A program made the position numbers and the translations under genes. A stretch of 6,709 nt of DNA from positions 1 through 6,709 of the forward strand of contig DIFE01000102.1 in assembly GCA_002418985.1 (NCBI GenBank), in the 5' to 3' direction. Shown here piece by piece: positions 1 through 3,745 of the stretch. The notes below the pieces were generated by a model that had not been told where the DNA came from, made no database searches, and worked only from the letters and a program-made list of their open reading frames with translations. The first letter of the stretch is position 1, and each line of letters opens with the position of its first letter. This stretch comes from Deltaproteobacteria bacterium UBA5756 (lineage in GTDB: Bacteria; Desulfobacterota; Syntrophorhabdia; Syntrophorhabdales; Syntrophorhabdaceae).

Positions 1-126
1 ACGGATTATCCTGGACAGCAGTGATTAGAAATAATCTCTTGATATCGGACCTGATCTTATGGTTCTTTTAGTTATTCAATCTTCAATAAAAAAACGTGAT
101 GAGGTAACGTAAAAAAAGGAGGGACT

Positions 127-954
127 ATGGCGAACAAACCTGTAGAAATCGTTCAACTGGCTGGCGATGCTGGCAAGTACAAGGCTAACCTGACTCCGGG
201 CAACTATCTCGTGCGCAGTTTCATGGCAGGGCTCTTCATTGCAGTTGGAGGCGCTCTGGCCACGATATGTTCCACGGGGCTTGAAACCTCGGTAGGCCCT
301 GGATTCAAGTCGATGATATCGGGGGCCGTCTTCCCCGTCGGCTTGATTGCAATCGTTCTTACCGGCATGTCACTCTTTACCGGCGACACGATGTTGATCC
401 CGATGGCCGTATTTCAAAAGAAGTCGACCTGGGGAAAAGTTATAAACGCCTGGTTCTGGGTTTATATCGGAAACTTTATAGGTTCGCTGTTTTGGGCGTA
501 TCTTATGTCCGTAGGGCCGTTCAGCAAGGGTGGTGGGGCCGAGTTGACCGCGTTTGGTCAGAGTGCTGTAGCAATCGCCCAGGCGAAAACGCTGCCGTAC
601 ATGGCAAACGGTGGTGCGGGTATGTGGTCGGCTTTCATGAAGGGGATTGGATGCAACCTTCTCGTGAACCTTGCAATTCTCCTCGCTCTTTCATCGAAGA
701 ACATGGTCGGCAAATTTTTCGGAATATGGTTTCCTATCATGGCTTTCGTTTCATCCGGGTTCGAACACTGCGTAGCTAACATGTATTTTATTCCTGTAGG
801 TATCATGCTGGGCGCGAACGTGACCTGGGGACAGTTTATTTATTGGAACCTTATCCCCGTCACCATCGGGAACATAGTCGGTGGGTTCGTCTTTATAGGG
901 GCGGTGTACTATATCTCTTTCAAGAAAGAGCTTTCTTCAATGTCCCCAACCTAA
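127..954 (+). CDS. Formate/nitrite transporter (FNT) family channel
   Basis: Inner-membrane pentameric channel of the FocA/NirC/FdhC family, which passes small monovalent anions such as formate or nitrite. The 275 residues match the family length. About six membrane segments are visible near residues 30-50, 63-81, 106-128, 166-188, 198-217 and 237-264. The family signature LTGMSLFTG is at 78-86, the GN..G elements are at 115-119 and 248-252, and the EHCVANM motif at 213-219 carries the conserved pore histidine (H214). A strong AGGAGGG at 117-123 sits just before the ATG. The upstream 116 bases are AT-rich with a weak GATTA/TAATC hairpin at 23-36; I could not identify a convincing promoter or FNR box. 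It is a single-gene unit here, convergent with the aminotransferase gene. Formate is the likeliest substrate, but nitrite, hydrosulfide or another small acid cannot be excluded from sequence. Confidence 0.93.
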   Translation: MANKPVEIVQLAGDAGKYKANLTPGNYLVRSFMAGLFIAVGGALATICSTGLETSVGPGFKSMISGAVFPVGLIAIVLTGMSLFTGDTMLIPMAVFQKKSTWGKVINAWFWVYIGNFIGSLFWAYLMSVGPFSKGGGAELTAFGQSAVAIAQAKTLPYMANGGAGMWSAFMKGIGCNLLVNLAILLALSSKNMVGKFFGIWFPIMAFVSSGFEHCVANMYFIPVGIMLGANVTWGQFIYWNLIPVTIGNIVGGFVFIGAVYYISFKKELSSMSPT

Positions 955-970
955 CACTGCTGGAGTAAAA

Positions 971-1002
971 AACACCCCTGGGGAGTACTCCCCGGGGGTG
1001 TT
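971..1002. terminator. Palindromic terminator between convergent genes
   Basis: The sequence is a 32-base near-perfect palindrome, with arms AACACCCCTGGGGAGT and ACTCCCCGGGGGTGTT and only one G-U wobble, lying 16 bases after the FNT stop codon and 17 bases after the aminotransferase stop codon. Read on the minus strand it is followed by TTTTTT (970-965 plus the arm end), a proper U-tract. On the plus strand the tail is TTATAAAATACCTTTT, which is weaker. It therefore probably ends the aminotransferase transcript efficiently and the FNT transcript less sharply. Confidence 0.85.
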
Positions 1003-1019
1003 ATAAAATACCTTTTCTC

Positions 1020-2273
1020 TTATCTGCACAGCCGATCTTCGGCAGCCTGCAGCGTCTCCATCTTCTTTGCAAAAGCAAAACGAACGGTTTTCTTACCCAT
1101 CCCTTTTGTTCCATAAAAGCAGGAACCGGGAACAACCGCAACCCCGAGGTTTGCAGGAAGCCAACGGGCAAAGGAGTAATCATTTCCGTCAAAATCCCAG
1201 CCACTGAAGTCCGCCATCACGTAGAAGGCGCCTTCGGGGGAATGCGCCGTGAACCCCGCTTTGGTAACAATGGACATCATCTTGTCGCGTCTCTCTGTAT
1301 AGTCTGCACGGAGCTTTGTGTAGTATTCATCGGGCAGACTGAGAACGGCTGCGCAAGCCGCCTGTAGAGGGGCTGGGGCGCAGATGGTCATGAAATCATG
1401 AACGGTCCGCAGAATGGTGCTCAAAGGATTAAGGGCACACGCGTGTCCCAGCCGCCATCCTGTCATGGCAAAGGTCTTGCCCAGTCCGCTTATCGTAACG
1501 GTGCGTTCGGCCATTCCTGGGATCGCAGCAAGAGGGATGTGGGGATGTCCGTCGTAGATGATGTGTTCGTATATTTCATCGGTTACGGCCACCACGTTGA
1601 ATTCCTGACACAATTCGGCGATGCCCTCCAATTCTTCCCTGGTGAAGATATGCCCCGTGGGATTGTGGGGCGTGTTTATGAGGATTGCCCTGGTGCGGCT
1701 GTTGAATGCGGCGCGAAGCACGTCGAGATCAAGAGCGTAATCCGGGGATTCAAGGGGCACGAAGCGTGGCACGCCGCCGGCGAATACGATCGCCGGAAGA
1801 TATCCTTCGTGATAAGGCTCGATGACGATGACTTCATCATCGGTATTGATAATTCCCATGAGCGTGGCCAGTATGGCTTCCGTCACGCCGCAGGTGACCG
1901 TTATATGCTGGTCGGGGTCGAAATCGAGGCCGTACCACCGCTGCATCTTCGCCGCAATGGCCTGTCGGAGCGGGGGGGTGCCCCAGGTGATCGTATACTG
2001 GTTGCCGCCGGATTCAAGCGCCTGGTGGGCGGCCTCGATCGCCTCCCGGGGGGGATCGAAATCGGGAAACCCCTGTGACAGGTTTATCGCGCTGTGCGTG
2101 ATGGCCAGCCGCGTCATTTCGCGAATGAACGATTCCCGGATCATGTGGAGGCGTTGTGCTCCTCCTCCCTTGACAGGATCGAACCTCGCGTCAAAAGGCG
2201 ATCCTTTTGTGGTCTCGAGGATATCCATGATTCGCGTATCCTGTCGGGCCTCGTGCTCGTCTAGCCGTTTCAT
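1020..2273 (-). CDS. Class I/II aminotransferase, candidate aromatic (tyrosine) aminotransferase
   Basis: PLP-dependent fold-type I aminotransferase, cytosolic, 417 residues. Visible landmarks are SQGFPDFDPP at 66-75, the NPTG motif at 204-207, D232 and Y235 in TDEIYEH (cofactor pyridine and phenol contacts), the Schiff-base lysine K266 in SGLGKTFAMTGWRLG, and R398 in VRFAFAKK (substrate carboxylate). The order and wording resemble the YbdL / kynurenine aminotransferase group, which uses methionine, aromatic amino acids or histidine. The start at 2273 is supported by GGGGAGGA at 2285-2278, five bases upstream. The first 25 or so residues are an extension before the conserved domain, and M16 is an alternative start. 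The gene lies downstream of a tyrosine-codon attenuator and is coupled by an ATGA overlap to a 14-codon mini-ORF. That context suggests transamination of 4-hydroxyphenylpyruvate to tyrosine; this substrate is inferred from regulation, not proven by residues. Confidence 0.92.
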   Translation of the reverse strand: MKRLDEHEARQDTRIMDILETTKGSPFDARFDPVKGGGAQRLHMIRESFIREMTRLAITHSAINLSQGFPDFDPPREAIEAAHQALESGGNQYTITWGTPPLRQAIAAKMQRWYGLDFDPDQHITVTCGVTEAILATLMGIINTDDEVIVIEPYHEGYLPAIVFAGGVPRFVPLESPDYALDLDVLRAAFNSRTRAILINTPHNPTGHIFTREELEGIAELCQEFNVVAVTDEIYEHIIYDGHPHIPLAAIPGMAERTVTISGLGKTFAMTGWRLGHACALNPLSTILRTVHDFMTICAPAPLQAACAAVLSLPDEYYTKLRADYTERRDKMMSIVTKAGFTAHSPEGAFYVMADFSGWDFDGNDYSFARWLPANLGVAVVPGSCFYGTKGMGKKTVRFAFAKKMETLQAAEDRLCR

Positions 2274-2314
2274 TGTTTCCTCCCCTTAATTGATATTGTT
2301 TTTCTGTTTCCCAT
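2270..2314 (-). CDS. 14-codon mini-ORF translationally coupled to the aminotransferase
   Basis: On the minus strand a very strong AAGGAGGAGG (2329-2320) precedes an ATG at 2314 that opens the frame MGNRKTISIKGRKQ. Its TGA (2272-2270) overlaps the aminotransferase ATG (2273-2271) as ATGA. The mini-ORF also contains the aminotransferase ribosome site, so ribosomes translating it would pass over that site and could re-initiate at the overlap. The peptide is basic and resembles nothing I recognise; it is more likely a coupling or loading device than a functional protein. A disrupted N-terminal extension of the aminotransferase is an alternative, but the frame change is clean and the second ribosome site is good, which argues against it. 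Confidence 0.55.
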   Translation of the reverse strand: MGNRKTISIKGRKQ

Positions 2315-2339
2315 AATAGCCTCCTCCTTGATTTTGCCC

Positions 2340-2375
2340 AAAAAGAAAGGGCCATGGATTCGGTCCATGGCCCTT
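2340..2375 (-). terminator. Attenuator terminator 2 (distal)
   Basis: On the minus strand AAGGGCCATGGA (2375-2364) pairs perfectly over 12 bases with TCCATGGCCCTT (2358-2347) around the loop CCGAA. It is followed by TCTTTTT (2346-2340). In the plus direction the hairpin is followed by an A-rich run and would not terminate. It lies 26 bases downstream of terminator 1 and upstream of the mini-ORF ribosome site, so any transcript reaching the aminotransferase must read through it. Confidence 0.85.
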
Positions 2376-2411
2376 AAAATTAAAAAGGCCATGGGTTTTG
2401 CACCCATGGCC
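2376..2411 (-). terminator. Attenuator terminator 1 (proximal)
   Basis: On the minus strand GGCCATGGGT (2411-2402) pairs with ACCCATGGCC (2396-2387) over 10 bases around the loop GCAAA. It is followed directly by TTTTTAATTTT (2386-2376), a classic intrinsic-terminator tail. In the plus direction the tail is CCCTTTCG, which is poor. It begins 16 bases after the stop codon of the tyrosine-rich leader peptide, the placement expected in ribosome-mediated attenuation. Its arms share the GGCCATGG core with terminator 2. Confidence 0.87.
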
Positions 2412-2427
2412 CCTTTCGTTTACCCTG

Positions 2428-2517
2428 TCAGGCGAAAGTTCGACACGAGTGCCCCTTCGCGTAATAATAATAGTAATAATAGGAGTTGTTGAGATGGAGC
2501 GTGTCGACTTTCATCAT
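2428..2517 (-). CDS. Leader peptide with seven consecutive tyrosine codons
   Basis: The 29-residue frame reads MMKVDTLHLNNS, then seven tyrosines (residues 13-19, codons TAT TAT TAC TAT TAT TAT TAC at 2481-2461), then AKGHSCRTFA and TGA at 2430-2428. Its role would be to sense charged tRNA-Tyr by ribosome stalling. Support comes from the promoter just upstream, the RNA segments overlapping the frame, the two terminators just after its stop codon, and the aminotransferase downstream. Mixed TAT and TAC codons argue against a pure trinucleotide slippage tract. No Shine-Dalgarno sequence is visible before either ATG (2517 or 2514). With the predicted transcription start only about 1-4 bases upstream, initiation may be leaderless. 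A plus-strand frame here is the antisense shadow. Confidence 0.85.
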   Translation of the reverse strand: MMKVDTLHLNNSYYYYYYYAKGHSCRTFA

Positions 2518-2526
2518 AGTGGTATC

Positions 2527-2555
2527 AGTCTATCGGAGGTTGAAAAACTTGTCAA
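2527..2555 (-). promoter_or_regulatory. Sigma-70-type promoter for the attenuator and aminotransferase
   Basis: On the minus strand a perfect -35 TTGACA (2555-2550) is followed by a 17-base spacer and TAGACT (2532-2527), four of six matches to TATAAT. Transcription is expected to start near 2520. It lies 31 bases or more beyond the stop codon of the upstream GyrI-like gene and directly before the leader peptide. The aminotransferase thus appears to have its own promoter rather than depending on the upstream genes. Confidence 0.7.
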
Positions 2556-2585
2556 CAAATTTGTTCCTGAGCGATTTTGTACGTG

Positions 2586-3080
2586 TCAGCTCACGAGCCC
2601 TGGTCCCGTCAGTCCCTCTTGCTGCTTGACAGCCAGAAATATCACTGTCTGAAGTTCTTCCGGGGTTGTTGTTCCCGGGTCATTGAGGTAGAACTCGTAG
2701 CTGGTCCCTGTGGGCTCGTAGCCGTTCTCTTTCATCCATTCGGCCAACGCCACGTAGGCCGATTCAATCTCTTCGTACGGCCCCGTATGGATGGTTGACG
2801 CGGCATGTGCGATACCTATCTGCCCTGCTGTGATTTCTCCTTTACCGGGGAGTGTCTTTGTTACCGGAAGACCCATCTCGACATCGAGATCGTCCATCGC
2901 CACGTTGTAGTAGATAGCGAAAGGAGGCCCGGCTATGTCCTCACCGAGTTCCTCCAGATACGCCACGAGGGATGCAAAGGATGATTCAAAAGTATCGGGC
3001 AGTTCTTCAACGCCCACCCTGGACCTGATGGTAAGAGCGGGCTGCGGCTCTATCGTGCTGATCTCACAACTGTAGGACAT
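2586..3080 (-). CDS. GyrI-like small-molecule-binding domain protein
   Basis: A 164-residue protein resembling the stand-alone GyrI-like / AraC effector-binding fold, which binds small hydrophobic or aromatic ligands; some members hydrolyse cyclopropanoid toxins. Seen features: an N-terminal strand ISTIEPQPALTIR (7-19), the core DLDVEMGLPV (64-73), the HTGPYEEI motif (98-105), a helix AYVALAEWMKENG (108-120), and the conserved YEFYLNDP (128-135) containing the family glutamate E129. The start is placed at 3080 rather than the longer 3131 because AGGAGG at 3093-3088 stands seven bases before this ATG, and the extra 17 residues look non-family. No DNA-binding domain is present, so it is not a full regulator. 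It is 184 bases downstream of the thioesterase and may be transcribed separately. The ligand is unknown. Confidence 0.82.
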   Translation of the reverse strand: MSYSCEISTIEPQPALTIRSRVGVEELPDTFESSFASLVAYLEELGEDIAGPPFAIYYNVAMDDLDVEMGLPVTKTLPGKGEITAGQIGIAHAASTIHTGPYEEIESAYVALAEWMKENGYEPTGTSYEFYLNDPGTTTPEELQTVIFLAVKQQEGLTGPGLVS

Positions 3081-3087
3081 CCAAAAA

Positions 3088-3093
3088 CCTCCT
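3088..3093 (-). promoter_or_regulatory. Ribosome binding site fixing the GyrI-like start
   Basis: A perfect AGGAGG on the minus strand with seven bases to the ATG at 3080. The alternative ATG at 3131 lacks a comparable site, so the shorter 164-residue protein is preferred. Just upstream a small hairpin, CTTTCC (3112-3107 side) with GGAAAG (3123-3118 side), lies in the leader and has no U-tract. Confidence 0.8.
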
Positions 3094-3264
3094 GCGAAAC
3101 ATGGTGCTTTCCCATTCGGAAAGAGTTCCATTATGGTACATGAAGACCCTTTTTAAAGCAATTTAAAAGCTTTACAATGCGAAATGAATGTGGCAGCAAC
3201 GCGCTACCTGAAAGGAACCGAAAATTATTCGAGTGAAGCGGGTGCGAGACAGTCTTTTTCAGCT

Positions 3265-3708
3265 TTACGCTGATCCCTCGTGGATGTTTGTGATAGCTTT
3301 CAGGAATACTTCCGGCACGTGGGCGAGGCGGTGAATCGTGTAATCGAAGCTCATGACGCCGGTTTCGGCGAGGGCAACCAGGGTACCCTTTTTTGTCACG
3401 CGATGGAATATTCGGAAACCCCCGGAACGAATCTCTCCGATATGTGTATCGATCTGGAGTTCGTCGAAGATAAAGCTCTCGGCCCTGTAATTCATCACGA
3501 GATCACTCATGATGATGCCCGTCTTGCCATCTCCGAGATCCCCTTCGGCGAATCCCACCGAGTGGAACATCTGCGCCCTCGCGCTTCCAATAAGGATAAC
3601 CAGGGAATCGTTCCCGAGATGCCCCCCATAATTAATGTCCCGGGGATAGAGCGTCACCGGAAACGTGAACTCATACATCGACTGTTCTTCAAGCTTAATA
3701 CGCGGCAT
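3265..3708 (-). CDS. Hotdog-fold acyl-CoA thioesterase (4HBT superfamily)
   Basis: A 147-residue single hotdog domain of the 4HBT / YbgC-FadM type, expected to hydrolyse acyl-CoA thioesters in the cytosol. The diagnostic segment is YPRDINYGGHLGNDSL at 21-36, followed by the long central helix through SARAQMFHSVG (42-52) and strands such as MSDLVMNYRAESFIFDELQIDTHI. In the usual D-x-D-x-x-G-H motif the second aspartate is the general base; here that position is N26, with D24 and H30 retained. I believe this DINYGGH variant is a subfamily trait rather than a broken site. The start at 3708 has GGAGG four bases upstream; M11 is a weaker alternative. It follows the UPF0182 gene by 37 bases with no terminator, so the two are probably co-transcribed. 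No strong terminator is visible after its stop codon. Confidence 0.87.
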   Translation of the reverse strand: MPRIKLEEQSMYEFTFPVTLYPRDINYGGHLGNDSLVILIGSARAQMFHSVGFAEGDLGDGKTGIIMSDLVMNYRAESFIFDELQIDTHIGEIRSGGFRIFHRVTKKGTLVALAETGVMSFDYTIHRLAHVPEVFLKAITNIHEGSA

Positions 3709-3745
3709 GCATCCTCCAGCATGAAAAGCATAAGGTTCCGTCTTC

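Larger units (their letters stand above)
2340..2520 (-). promoter_or_regulatory. Tyrosine-codon transcription attenuator leader
   Basis: This is the leader RNA controlling the aminotransferase, and it accounts for most of the 312 bases without a conventional gene between 2274 and 2585. Visible segments on the minus strand are as follows. AAAGTCGACACG (2511-2500) is complementary to CGTGTCGAACTTT (2447-2435) with one bulged base, bracketing the Tyr codons. GCGAAGG (2460-2454) can pair with CTTTCGC (2438-2432). CTTTCG (2438-2433) can instead pair with CGAAAG (2418-2413). GCACTC (2452-2447) can pair with GGGTGC (2406-2401) of terminator 1, a possible antiterminator. The segment around 2438-2433 is thus shared by three exclusive pairings. 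No T-box (TGGNACCGCG) sequence and no riboswitch that I recognise is present. The overall scheme follows the trp/his/phe leader paradigm; which pairing acts as antiterminator is inference. Confidence 0.85.

Noticed and set aside
38..58. Possible FNR-type site upstream of the FNT gene (TTGAT...GATC)
   Set aside because: The halves do not fit TTGATNNNNATCAA in spacing or sequence.
1398..2078. 226-codon plus-strand open frame
   Set aside because: It lies wholly inside the aminotransferase gene on the opposite strand, has no family resemblance, and is a coding shadow; the same holds for the frames at 1822-2289 and 5996-6460.
2340..2520. T-box or metabolite riboswitch as explanation of the leader
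   Set aside because: No TGGNACCGCG T-box element or recognised aptamer core is present, while the in-frame Tyr run and stop codon placement fit ribosome-mediated attenuation.
2398..2652. Plus-strand frame with an AGGAG before an ATG at 2494
   Set aside because: The apparent ribosome site is the antisense of the tyrosine codon run, and the frame overlaps the end of the GyrI-like gene. The minus-strand leader peptide explains the region far better.
3081..3131. Longer N-terminus for the GyrI-like protein starting at 3131
   Set aside because: The ATG at 3080 has a perfect AGGAGG seven bases upstream, and the additional residues do not look like the family N-terminus.
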